64,000 nt of DNA. Origin: Capsaspora owczarzaki ATCC 30864 (lineage: Eukaryota > Opisthokonta > Filasterea). This document shows, in pieces, positions 22,889 to 33,132 of this stretch. The position numbers and the translations under genes are program-made. The stretch spans positions 124,001 through 188,000 of the forward strand of contig NW_011887297.1 in NCBI RefSeq assembly GCF_000151315.2. The letters are read 5' to 3'. The notes under the pieces were generated by a model. That model saw only the letters and a list, made by a program, of their open reading frames with translations, was not told the DNA's origin and did not search any database. Each line of letters begins with the position of its first letter. Position 1 is the stretch's first letter.

Positions 22889-24313
22889 CCTTTTTGCTTT
22901 TTTTTTTTTTTTTTTTGTTCTTGTATTTCCCTGCGCGTCGTTCCCCTGAGCAAGAAGCGTTGGCAAAAGTCGAACAGGCAACAATGAAATGAGTCATGCC
23001 AGATCAGAACATGTCTCGGCGGACGAGTGTGAGGGGGAGGGGGGCCACAACAGTCACTGCTCCTCCAATGTCTTGGCTGTTTTTGTTGGGAAGGATTTTT
23101 TTGGGCTGCGAACTTTTCGACGCGATCTTTTTTTTTTTTTTCCTTTTTTTTCCTTTTTTTTTTTCCTTTTTTTTTTCAAATACTTTTTTTTTCGCGCTCT
23201 CTTTCGCTCGTTCTCTGCTTTGTGTGCCTGCGTTTTGATGTGTGGATTGCTGAGGTGTGGAATGCGACAGTTGTTCATTCGTGAGATCCAGTGCATCCAC
23301 CCCCTCCTCGCCCCTGCCGTTGCAGGAGGATTTGCCGCTGTCTTTTTTTTCTTTTTTTTCTTTTTAACGTTCGTGTTTTTGTTTTCGTTTCGCCCATCGC
23401 TTTGCTGGGACCGCGAATGCACGTGGAGAAGGGGGAACCGTTCCAATCCCATGCGATTCTGCGTCTGCTCGTGCTCCATTCATGCAGTCATCATTTGCAG
23501 CGTAATTGAATCTGCGCTCTGATCGAGTGAATGGCGGACGGGGGAAAGTCGGGGGTGATCTCAAAGCTGCTGCTGGAACATGTCAAGAACGCAAAGGAGA
23601 AGGCGTTGCTGGTGCTACAATCCCAACGCTTCTGCATCGTGCTCGGGGGCTCGATTCGCACGGTATCACTGCGTAGTGAAATGGCACTTTGATTTGTGCA
23701 AGAGAACGAGGGACGCGAGGTTGTGAAAGTCTCGAAATCTTGGCCGTGTTCCATCCAGGCTGCCGCTCTCGCCCTTCTGTTTTCATTTGTTATCAGCTGT
23801 GGCCTGCTGTTCGTTTTCTTTACCAGCAAAAAAATAAGATTGGTTGGTTGCGGTTTTTTCAAGTTACTGCAAAAAGAATATGAAGGGAAAACAGAGTGGA
23901 CGAAGGTGTCATGCTATGCTGAGATGAAGAAATACTGTAAAAAAAAAAAAAAAAAGCAAGCTGGTCGCGACATGACTCCGGAAATGTCTCCGCTCCTCCA
24001 TCATCAAATCCGCCCCCCCCCTCAACCTGCCCGCTTCCGACTTGTGTTTTTGGAGGTACGTCGATGAGGCTATCCTGAGTCACTCAACCCAAGCGCAGCG
24101 GAAAAGAGCAGCGGGTGAGCACTTTTCGCAAGGAAAGCATTCGTTGATCAAAACCACCAGTAAAGACCACCAATGGCACGAAAGTCAAGAGAGCAACAGC
24201 AACAACCCTCTACTCTCTCTTACCCTCACTGATGAAATTACAAACTCGTTGCTGTACAATCGTGCCCAAATCAAATCTCGATTGCTCAGTCTTTGTTGCT
24301 TTGTTTGGTTCCA
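22889..24313. other. Repeat-rich spacer between Rieske oxygenase and ZNF511
   Basis: A 1.4-kb divergent spacer, the longest without a confident gene. It holds T-runs near 22897-22917, a (T)nCC array at 23131-23180, T-runs near 23342-23366, and A/C runs near 23938-23955 and 24015. A short open frame at 23531 is listed separately. The rest shows nothing I can name. Confidence 0.4.
23531..23692 (+). CDS. Small open frame, unrecognised (doubtful)
   Basis: A 53-codon frame starting MADGGKSGVISKLLLEHVKN. The composition looks protein-like (helical, Lys/Leu-rich) compared with the homopolymer-rich surroundings. A GT at 23663 could be a donor, making this a first exon, but I find no convincing continuation downstream. 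It matches no family that I recognise and may be chance. Confidence 0.2.
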   Translation: MADGGKSGVISKLLLEHVKNAKEKALLVLQSQRFCIVLGGSIRTVSLRSEMAL

Positions 24314-24708
24314 ATGCCATTCACGCCAGCCAAGGTCGTGTACCAGCCGGACGACGACTTTTTCGCGGATGGCAACCTAATGTGCTATGGAGAATCCCAG
24401 CAAGAGGTAATGATTCGTTGTTCGAAGGGGTTGGAGCTTGTGTGGATCTGAGAAAGTGAGCTCAAAGCCACAAGCACAGCCAAGCGCAGCCTGCGCACCG
24501 ATCATTGCCATCGTGCCTCACTCACGCATCGTCGCATCATTGTTGCACGGCAGATTGGTCAAGGCGAGTCGTCCAACAGCGTCACAACGACGTCCGCCTT
24601 CGTCGATGCCACAGCCATTAGTATTGCCAACCCAGTGGTTGCTACCCACCGCCCAGTGCCTGTTCAAGACCTGGTCGAGCAGTTGTTGTCCAATGGACAC
24701 ACTGCTGA

Positions 24709-24741
<33 letters not shown>

Positions 24742-25568
24742 TAACAGGCAGATCGACGCAGATCCTCGTGTTGATACTGCTCATGCTTCGAGTCTCCAAT
24801 GCCAAGTCCCAGGATGCTCCTATCTCGCTCCTAACATTGGCCTGTACGAGTCGCATTATGCAGCCATACACCGCCACTCGTGTCGCGTCTGCGGCCGTGT
24901 CCTGCCGACCGATAGGCTTCTGTCGCTGCACTTGCTCGAACTCCACGACTCGATGTTTGCCGTCATGGCTGAGCGTCAACCCATGTTTGAATGCCTCGTG
25001 GAGGGCTGTGGCATCAAGTTCATCAATCCCGACGAACGTCATGTGCATTTGGTAAGGGCAAGACTCATCGCGGTGTATTTTGTTTGCTTGTGTGTCCAAC
25101 CGCTTTTCCTCACGCAATGGTGTTGACGCCCGAACGATGATTTAGGTTGAGATTCATCGCTATCCTGCCACGTTTGACTTTAGTGTTGCACGACGTGGGA
25201 AACGAAAACCCCACCAGCAGCAGCAGCAGCAGCCTTCCGCGGAATCACCCTCGGACGCTTCTGCGCGATCTCGCATCCCAACTTCCATTGTCTTTGGACG
25301 TGGTGGTCGCATGTTCTCCGCATCGGCAATGAAAGCCGCAAACAGTCGAAGCGAGCAGCGCGAGACATCAAAGAAATCCAACGCGAGTCGAGATAGCAAG
25401 CACGATGTTCGGCGCCAGCTCATGACACCGGCCTCTGATGCTTCTGCCACAGAGCTGCCCAAGCTCAATCGTCGTGCTCGACGAGAACTGGCGCGTCTTC
25501 AGGAACAGCAGCAAACAGCGCAAGAAGCTGTGGCGTCAGACGCGTCTCCCACGGACATGCAAGCGTGA
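24314..25568 (+). CDS. ZNF511: C2H2 zinc-finger protein ZNF511 homologue
   Basis: Exons 24314-24406, 24554-25051 and 25146-25568 give 337 aa. The N-terminal DDDFFADGNL matches the animal ZNF511 motif EHQFFEDGDV. Three zinc-binding segments follow: CQVPGCSYLAPNIGLYESHY, HSCRVCGRVLPTDRLLSLHL with the family-diagnostic ELHDSMFAVMAERQPMFECL, then VEGCGIKFINPDERHVHLV. The motif RIPTSIVFGRGGRMF near the end corresponds to animal IPSTICFGQGA. A run of about 12 Asp, encoded by a GAC repeat near 24711, precedes the fingers. The family is poorly characterised; a nuclear role is assumed. The near end-to-end match makes orthology likely. Confidence 0.9.
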
Positions 25569-25755
25569 AAAACAATCTTTTTGAACCCTCTCAACTCTCT
25601 GAGACACAAACCCCCCCCCCCATCGTTAATAGCCACCTCCCTTCCATTCTCGAACGCACACATCCAGAAAAGACTTTGTGACCTCGAGCATGAACCCGAT
25701 TCTAGTTAACACCGTTTGTAATGCACGCAGAAAACAAACACAAACAAAATACACG

Positions 25756-26624
25756 TTAAGACTCGTCCATTGCAATGTTGTGCTGTTGCTTCAACTTGTC
25801 GAGCTCCTCGCGCTTCTTGTTGACGTCCATTCGCGCCAACAAGCGTTGAGGATTGTAATACAAGACAGTAATGTAGCGTCCACCGACGTTAAAGCCAGAC
25901 AAGTGTTCGCACGCGTTCCTCGCGTCCAAAATGTCCTCATAGACAACATAGGCCGTTCCTTTCGTATCCGGCGCGGTTCCTCTGCGAACGTGCGAGCGGT
26001 TTTGGGTGAAAGTGAGTTCGTTTGGCAAATATCAACCCCCCCCCCTCTCTCGCAACTTGCATTTGGGGAGTCACTTACACTCGGATCTGTCGAATGGCGC
26101 CATACTTGCCAAACAGATCGTACAAGTCGTCGTCTGCGACGTTGAAGGGCATGTTTCTAACGAGTCAAGCAAAAAGCATTGGGTTAGTCATTGAGCGATT
26201 CGTCCCTTCTCGCTCAAAACAGGCGAGATGTCAGATGATGCATCCGATCGCTTTTCTCATCTCGATGGTTGAGTGTTGTTGTGACGGACGCGCGACGACG
26301 ACGACGACAGCCAACCACGACGACGATGGAGCGACAGCTCGACTTACTTGACAAAGAGGATGCGGTTGACGTCCTTTGGCAGCCGCGACTACAGGCGTGA
26401 CGATGGCACAATGGCGCAATGGCACAATGGCAGGCATCCAAGCGGCAAGGGGGCAACGGACGGTTGGCAGCAGAAACGGACCAAAAAAGTGAGTTCTCAA
26501 TGCAACACACACAGCCACAACCATTGCCATTGCCATTGCCATTGCTTGATGTTGCTTGATGTTGCTTAATATTGCTATTGATGTTCATTGTTCTTACACT
26601 CTTAGACTTTTCAGCAAACGCCAT
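25756..26624 (-). CDS. SF3B6: Splicing factor 3B subunit 6 (p14)
   Basis: RRM protein of the U2 snRNP SF3b complex that lies near the branch-point adenosine. Exons 26624-26598, 26388-26348, 26156-26079 and 25981-25756 give 123 aa, against about 125 in human. The RRM includes RILFVKNMPFNVADDDLYDL, FGKYGAIRQIRVG, GTAYVVYEDILDARNACEHL and GGRYITVLYYNPQRLLARMD. The C-terminal helix KKREELDKLKQQHNI is typical. All joins restore the conserved sequence, so splicing is well supported. Intron 3 has a run of about 8 C on the plus strand. The gene is divergent from the methyltransferase gene, with about 331 bp between starts. Confidence 0.95.
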
Positions 26625-26955
26625 TGTTGTAGACTGCAAAACAAGGACTGAAAACGGACTTGATGGTTTGGTTGTTCTGAGAGGGGTTTTTTTGGCAAGT
26701 GCTTTGGTTGGATGACTGTATTGTTGTGGTTGCTTGGATCATCTCGTTGCTTTCTGAGATTTTGGCGGGTGACTGAGAACCGGGCTTTCCAAATCTCCCA
26801 TCGAACGGATGAAAACGATCAACTCCATCCATCCATCGTAGATCGACGTGACTTTCCTCTCTTAATCGTAACAGACACCTCACTCACTTTGGTCGTTTGT
26901 ACTGTACGCAGTCCTTGATCACCGTCGTTGCACAAGCCAAAGCAGACAACATCGA
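26625..26955. promoter_or_regulatory. Divergent spacer SF3B6 / ATPSCKMT
   Basis: About 331 bp between start codons of head-to-head genes; candidate bidirectional promoter. It contains a short CATC repeat near 26824. No named motif. Confidence 0.45.
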
Positions 26956-27970
26956 ATGCAAGCAGCGCCGTCCGACCCCTCGCGATCGCCATCGCCATCG
27001 CCATCGCCATCGCTCGCCACCCAAACCACAACAACCACACCAGCAGCCTCATCGTCGCGCAAGTGGGTCTTCCTGGCTGTCGGCGGCGCGTCGCTCGTCG
27101 GCTTTTACGCGGTGATTGTCCCGTTCCTCGCGCCGGCCTTCCGCAAGCACTGCCTCCCGTTCGTCCCTGCATCCCCTCGGGTAATACCGCTAACAGGCGC
27201 AGACCACAAACCTCAACAGCTGATCCCGTTTGCAACAATCACGGCTGAGGGCCTGTGTCGAGGGTCGAATCCAGACTGACTTGTCCACGAGGCTTTGAGC
27301 AGAGTACATTGCTCAGTCTGAGCGGACTGGAAAATTTCCCCCCCCCCTCCCCCATGTCAATAGAAACTCACTTTTACAATGAATCAGGAAATCAAAATCC
27401 CACTCACCGACGCGCGTGTTTGAAAATTGAACTCTACTTTTGGTCTGTTTGGGTTAGCAAATCCAACTCGTCCTCAATCAATGCAAACCAACCGGAACGC
27501 TGGTCGACTTGGGCTCGGGCGATGGCCGTGTCGTCATTGCTGCAGCCAAGCAATTGCGCATCCCATGCACGGGCTATGAACTCAACCGCTGGCTCGTGTA
27601 CTATTCGCGTTACAGTGCCTGGCGCAACGGCGTTGGCCACCTGTGCAAGTTTGAAACACGAAACCTGTGGCACGTCAACCTCACGCCCTTCTCGCAAGTC
27701 GTCATCTTTGGCGTCAAGGAAATGTTTGCCGACCTCGAGCGCAAGTTTGCGCAAGAGCTGCAGCCCTCGGCCACCGTTATTGCCGGGCGGTTTGCGCTGC
27801 CAACTTGGCAATCCGATCCCACCCGCGATGTGGTCGATCCCAAAGGCGAGATGGGCATCCACTCTGTCTGGACGTACTCTGTAGGTGCCAATCAACAACA
27901 GACATCCGCCGTCAGTGCAAGTGCGGCGCCGGAAACCGATGCTTCAAGCCCCGCGACTACAACGCAATAG
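26956..27970 (+). CDS. ATPSCKMT: ATP synthase c-subunit lysine methyltransferase-like (FAM173 family)
   Basis: SAM-dependent methyltransferase; animal homologues (FAM173A/B) methylate lysines on mitochondrial ANT or ATP synthase c-subunit. Exons 26956-27180 and 27458-27970 give 245 aa. After a Ser/Pro/Thr-rich start, one helix ([20 protein letters not shown]) is followed by the pre-domain motif [14 protein letters not shown] motif I is [59 protein letters not shown] and [11 protein letters not shown] are all diagnostic of the family, as is the C-terminal SVWTYSV. The topology, one membrane anchor then the catalytic domain, matches the inner-membrane animal enzymes. Which paralogue it equals cannot be told here. 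Confidence 0.88.
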
Positions 27971-28108
27971 TCTTTTTGTGGTTTGGTTGTATTGGGGTTT
28001 TTTCATGTTATCTAGAAAGGCACCAGTGCATGATGATGATGAGAAGGGACGGGGGGCCGATCAATGTTTCTCGATTTCGCAGCAGCACCACCAACCCTCT
28101 TGAACATA

Positions 28109-29872
28109 TTAACACGCTTTGACATGACTTGATCGTCTTGCCATTCCTCGGCTACTAGACGCGGATCTGGCTTCAAGCGCACGCTCTCGTGACGTGTAAT
28201 AGCTGATGAGTAGCGAGACGGCAGAGGCAAGCGCAGTCACAGGAACCTTGAGCGCAAATGACACGGGAGCATGTGCAGAGCCCGAACGCCTGCTAAAGGC
28301 GGCCGGGGCGGCGATGGTACGCGCGCCAGAAACAGCAGCAACAAAGCCGAGCAAATTTCGAAGCGCAGTCAACAACCCGATGCGTTTTCGATACGAAAGT
28401 CGGTCGCGAAGCCAGGTGGACGCGTGGTGTGCAAGCTCTTCCTTGGACGGAGATGCCTTTGTTGCCGGAGAGGCCACGGCTGGCAGCGCGGCCAGGCGGT
28501 GAGAAAAGAACGCCAGCTGTCGTGAGCTGCTGCTCGGTTTGACGGGAGACCCAACCGGGCTCTGGAGGCGTCGCCGCTGCAATGGTAGGCTAGTATACTG
28601 CTGCTGCTGAGCATTCCCAGGGCGAGGCAGACGCAGCACATCAAGCACGGCCGAGACAGACCCACACAGCAGCAAGATGGCAACCAGAGGCTTGGAAGAC
28701 GGTCGCAACGACCGGGCGAGCGCGGGACGCACAACCCCCAGCTTTGAGAGGAACCAGGCGTCGTCTACAACAGTACTCAAGATCATAATCACGCAAGCAA
28801 ACGCCTGCAAGCGGTGCGAGAGAGAGTCGAGTGTGTTTCGATTGTGGATCAACTTTGCGATGGCAAGCGCCAGTCGTCGCAAGAACGACGACCTGGGACG
28901 CTTTGCAACAACTGGCGTGCGGGTGGTATCTGATGCGTTAGAGTCGGCGGTGGCCTCGCCGTGCGACCTGAAGGACAGTTTTCGCCGGGCTGTAGCCGTG
29001 CCGGCGAAATGGAATGGTGCCAGACCTGCGGATGTTGCCATCCCACCACTCTCGCTGCTGGTGGTCGTGCTGTTGCTCTTGTAGTAGAGCAGAGTGGACG
29101 GCGAATCGCGCACCCAGGTCATGGTCGTATGCTCAAACTGAGCGAGTGGCGACAATTGTGCAGGGAAACTCGACTGCAGATGCAATGCCCGCAGCTGTCG
29201 ACGACCTGACGCCAAACTATGCACGCTGCATGCTCGCACTTGATCGCTATTGTCATTGTTCTTGTGCTGGTCCTGCATCTCGCAAGTTGTCATTGTTGTT
29301 GCTGAGCTCGAATGCAGCAATTGGCGCAACTTCTGCGCCTCGCTCACTCCGCGGCCAAGCTTCATCACGCGCCGCGCAAACTTGAGTTGCTTGACGGCAG
29401 CTTGCAGTTGTGACAGCACAATGCGGACGCGCAGGACTCGAATGCAGGCGACAAGCAGTCGAACCCAAGCCGTCGGCGTCCAGGAGGAAACGTCGCCCGA
29501 ACCGAGCGCAGCCGCAATGGCCGCACGCGGAGCGAACGGTGACGGCAGAGCAGAAGAGGATGCATGTCTTTGTCGAGCAGACGCGCGGCTGCGGGACTTG
29601 CGGGCCAACGGACCGACGACGAGCAGCAAAGCGGTGACGGAATACTGCAGCGACGCGAGCAAGCGGTCGCGGCCAGCCTGGGTCGACAGCATCCGCGCAA
29701 GCTGGCGGTGCAGTGAGCGTGAGGGTGCGGGTGCGGGTGCGTGCGCGGGTGCGAGCGAGGGCGGACGCGGCTGGGTCGGGAGCTGGAGCCGCGACGACGA
29801 CGACGACGACGAGCTGCTGAGACTGCTGAGACTGCGCGCGCTCGAGTGCGACGCTCTCCGAGGCTCGAGCAT
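28109..29872 (-). CDS. PEX11: Peroxisomal membrane protein PEX11-like
   Basis: PEX11 proteins tubulate the peroxisomal membrane during division. This single-exon frame gives 587 aa, about twice the usual length. A Ser/Pro-rich N-terminus (1-50) precedes the PEX11 start helix LHRQLARMLSTQAGRDRLL plus LASLQYSVTALLL at about 54-85. The central region has VRLLVACIRVLRVRIVLSQL and KFARRVMKLGRGVSEAQKLR. A low-complexity insert of about 120 residues follows. The central membrane segment AFACVIMILSTVVDDAWFLS and the C-terminal LGFVAAVSG and VTALASAVSLLISYY segments are where PEX11 has membrane helices. A splice acceptor-like T11-C-T5-GCAG sits just upstream of the chosen ATG (29872), so a further 5' exon is possible. 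Confidence 0.78.
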   Translation of the reverse strand: MLEPRRASHSSARSLSSLSSSSSSSSSRLQLPTQPRPPSLAPAHAPAPAPSRSLHRQLARMLSTQAGRDRLLASLQYSVTALLLVVGPLARKSRSRASARQRHASSSALPSPFAPRAAIAAALGSGDVSSWTPTAWVRLLVACIRVLRVRIVLSQLQAAVKQLKFARRVMKLGRGVSEAQKLRQLLHSSSATTMTTCEMQDQHKNNDNSDQVRACSVHSLASGRRQLRALHLQSSFPAQLSPLAQFEHTTMTWVRDSPSTLLYYKSNSTTTSSESGGMATSAGLAPFHFAGTATARRKLSFRSHGEATADSNASDTTRTPVVAKRPRSSFLRRLALAIAKLIHNRNTLDSLSHRLQAFACVIMILSTVVDDAWFLSKLGVVRPALARSLRPSSKPLVAILLLCGSVSAVLDVLRLPRPGNAQQQQYTSLPLQRRRLQSPVGSPVKPSSSSRQLAFFSHRLAALPAVASPATKASPSKEELAHHASTWLRDRLSYRKRIGLLTALRNLLGFVAAVSGARTIAAPAAFSRRSGSAHAPVSFALKVPVTALASAVSLLISYYTSRERALEARSASSSRGMARRSSHVKAC

Positions 29873-29992
29873 GAGTGTGGCGAGTGTGAACAACAAGGAC
29901 TGCAAAAAGAAAAAAAAAAAAGACTGTAATATCATAAATCATTGAACACTGCGCGCAAACAAAACGAGCTGTCAAGCAGAAGCTGCAGAGTT

Positions 29993-32670
29993 TCAGGCAC
30001 CCCCAACCCCGCATGGACCAAGCGCATAGCGGCGCAACAGTGCGCACATAAACTCAAACCGCTTGGCGGGAAGATCAAGCAGCGTTGAAACCGAGGATGG
30101 AACGTCCGACGGCGTGCTGTAGCTGCTTGGCAACCGAACCGTCCAGCTGTCGGGCAGAACAACAAGCTGGTAGCCAGCCGCGGCCATCTCCATGATCAGG
30201 AAGGATTGAATGTCACTGCCGCGCCCGAAAAACCTCTCGTCGTACTTTGGAAGCAGCGTCGAGCGCCGAACAATCATTTGTGGCTCGTGCGGGAAAACAA
30301 GCTGCGGAGCCGCCGCCGCCGCCTCCGACCCAGCACCTGCTCGAGGGATGGCCTGGTTGGTGGCAGAGACGCTCCACATCGCACCAGAGGGGATGGACCA
30401 CGCAGTGTGCTCGACGTGGTACGGAAGTGGTGAGCGCGCTGGTTGCAGCCACTTGTTGTAGTTGAAAGGGTTGAACGTGTCTGGCTTGTCGATGGCGTGA
30501 AACTTGAGCAGCCGTGGCTTGTTGGGCCCAGCGGTGGTCAGCAGGCGAGCAATGTCTTGCCGATTGTCCGGGATGAGCGGCTGCATACTCAGCGCTCGAT
30601 CGAGCGGATCGAGTTTCGGGTCGATCGCCCTGCCAGGTTCGAGCTGAAAGGCCGGCATGATGTAGGCCAATAGCTCCAGTGGCGTGTTGCTCAGGACAAG
30701 ATGCGACTTTTCATTCAAAAGAGGATCAGCGACCCCGTCCGACCGGAACGAGTGCACGTGTTTCAGCGCCTTATCAAACTGCACGCCCGCGTTTGGCGAA
30801 GGCGCAAACTCTGCAGCGTCTGTGAGAAAGACGTAGTCGGACCGAGCCTGTTGCAAGGCAATGTTGCGCAGCATGTTCACGGGCAGGTCGGCCAAACAGT
30901 TGCGGCGTGGATAAACGAGCGAGATGGTTGCGGTGCCTTGGAGCTTGGCGTCGGCAAATTCTTGCCGAACAAACTGACGGGCAGCCTCCAGCTCGTGCAA
31001 CGGAAACTCTGTGCTCCACAGGAGCTCTGGGATTTGTGCCTCGAATGCCAGGTACTTGAACTGCGGCGCCGAGTTTCGCGCGCGCGCGACTCGCAGCTGG
31101 CGATTGTATTCGAGTCGCTGTCCGCGGGTCACGCTGGCCGGGCACTCCAGAAAGAGGGCCAGGGACACCGGTCCGTCCCAGCGTCGAATATTGCGCAAGA
31201 GGAGAGGCAGCGAGTGGACGGTAGAGTACGAGGTCAGCGTGACGCTTGTTTGTGGCGTCCGCTTGGTCTCCTCGACCGCCAACGAAAGCGGCTCCACTTC
31301 GTACATGCTTGAGATGTCAGGGGCGGAGATTCGTCGTGCAGGTGCTGGGCAGCCGCTACTGAGCTGCGTAAGACTCTTCACTCCCTGTAACGCCTGCGTG
31401 ACTGAGAGAAAGGGTTTGAACTGTTGTTGCTGAGTGGGAGGACGGCCCTCGAGCTCAGAGACATCTGGCGCAGCACCGCCACCATCGCCCCGAAACGATG
31501 CCGCGTTGAATGCGCGGACATCGACCTCGACCTCGGGCAGCAAAGCCACGTCGTCAAACCAAACTTTGCCAATGTGGCCGTAGCAGGTCAGCATCAGCAA
31601 GATGGAGTCAATCGAGCCACGGTCGTGAGAAACGGTGTGGTTGATGTTGCGCGTCATGGAGGCGAGCCCGCTGTACTGGGCGGGGAACTCGAGGGCAAGG
31701 ATCTCGTCCGAGCCATCGGCATAACGCACTTGCGCAAGCAGGCCGTACAGTGCCGCGGTCGTACCGGCGCCCATCTGCTCAAACACGTTGTCGGATGTAT
31801 CATCGCGTACAAGGCTCGTGCTGCCAGACTTGACTGAGAGAACAAAGGAAGAGACGCGCGTGCCAGGCGGCAGCGACACGGGAAGAAATTGGTACGCCGC
31901 GTGCAATGAGCTGCTCGAGCACTCGATCGCGAGGCTTGAGCCGCGGCAGTACTTGAACTTGGAGGAGGAGCAGTACTCTATCCGCAGTGCATCTCCGCGT
32001 GTCCACCAGCCGGCACTGGAAGGCTGGTCGGTCGAAACTGTTTCTTGCAGGCGGGAGGAAAACCCGGGATTGGCGACTTGGTTTTTGAGGACGTTGCGTC
32101 CAACGCGCGCCATCTCGCGTTCCAATTCAGTTGCAATGAAAGGCTTTTGATCTACAGCTTGCTGGACTGGCTCCATCGCAGCGGAATCCGAGGGGAAGGG
32201 CGTTACTGTAATTCGGGAAAGAACGATGGAACAAACGCGTACAACGTGCCAAGCAAATCCAATCCAAACTTTGTAAGCGCGCACTCGCCACACAGGATTT
32301 TTTGGACCAACCAGGCGCAGACTCGGCAGCCCTTCACTGGAGGAGGTGAAGAAGCAAAAGAAGCTGAGAAACTCTTGGACTTACCAACGTCCTTATCCTT
32401 GTCCTTGTGGTCTGCGACATGGTCAAATGTCTCGAGCGAATTCGGCTCAGCAGCAAGTTCTGTGGATACCTCAGTCAATTCCGTGTCGATTGGATTGGCT
32501 GCGGGCTCCTGGTGGCTGGCTTGGTCGGCGGAGGGTTGGTCGTCTGAGCTGGTGTTGGACAAGCCACCATTGCCGCCACCCCAGCGCGCCATGACTTGCA
32601 TGCAGCACATGATGACCAGCACCGCGGCCAGTGTTTGAAGCATGCGCGTGCATCGCCGTGAGATTCTCAT
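29993..32670 (-). CDS. GT49-family glycosyltransferase homologue (B4GAT1/LARGE-like), type II membrane protein
   Basis: Exons 32670-32385 and 32205-29993 give 832 aa. A cytoplasmic basic start and signal anchor (TLAAVLVIMCCMQVM) at about 12-28 indicate a Golgi type II protein. The stem is followed at about 145-300 by a beta-rich region (NPGFSSRLQETVST, KVWFDDVALLPEVEV) like a carbohydrate-binding module. The GT49 domain runs from about 415: GPVSLALFLECP, PVNMLRNIALQQARSDYVFL, NPFNYNKWLQPARSPLPYHV, LPKYDERFFGRGSDIQSFLI and MEMAAAGYQLVVLPDSW. These align with LARGE/B4GAT1. At the DXD position, however, this protein reads TDAAEF instead of SDIDF, and the late metal-site His (IHMPH) is VRLPS. Catalysis is therefore doubtful. 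It is head-to-head with the RXYLT1 homologue. Confidence 0.82.
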
Positions 32671-33132
32671 CGTGTCAGGTTTGATGACAAGTGCAAGAAG
32701 AAAGGGGAGGGTTGGTTTCGGCGCGACACAAGCACAAGGCAAACTGCGCTTGGACGGGCAGATGGGCGGGGCCTCAGAAGATAGTCGAAGCCAGGACCTG
32801 GACTTCTTCTGAATCTAGGCGGGCGCTGTGAGGTGAGGTGAGGGGAGAGGAGAGAGGAGAGAGGAGAGAGGTGGGGTTTGCTGCAGCGGAAAAAGCAAAA
32901 GTTAATCGCTTTGACAGTTTGTTTTTGAACCAACAGAACACGACTGCGCTTTGATCCCAAAGTCAAGTTCCGCGCTTTCGGATAGAGTGAGCTTTGACTG
33001 AATGGAAGCCTCGCTATTGGTCGCCAGTCGCACTTTTTGTCCAAGCAAAATAAAATCGACGAGCGATTGCTGTGTGACAGTGATTTGATTGACTTGACGC
33101 GTTTTTTGGACTGAATTCAATTCACGCCCACC
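32671..33132. promoter_or_regulatory. Divergent spacer GT49 / RXYLT1
   Basis: About 462 bp between start codons of two genes whose animal homologues act in the same glycan pathway. It contains a (GAGAG/GGAGA)-rich tract at 32830-32873 and a T-rich stretch near 32920. Candidate bidirectional promoter giving co-expression. Confidence 0.5.

Noticed and set aside
24314-25568. Calling the zinc-finger gene a generic transcription factor
   Set aside because: The finger spacing and the N- and C-terminal motifs match ZNF511 specifically, which is not a classical tandem-finger factor.
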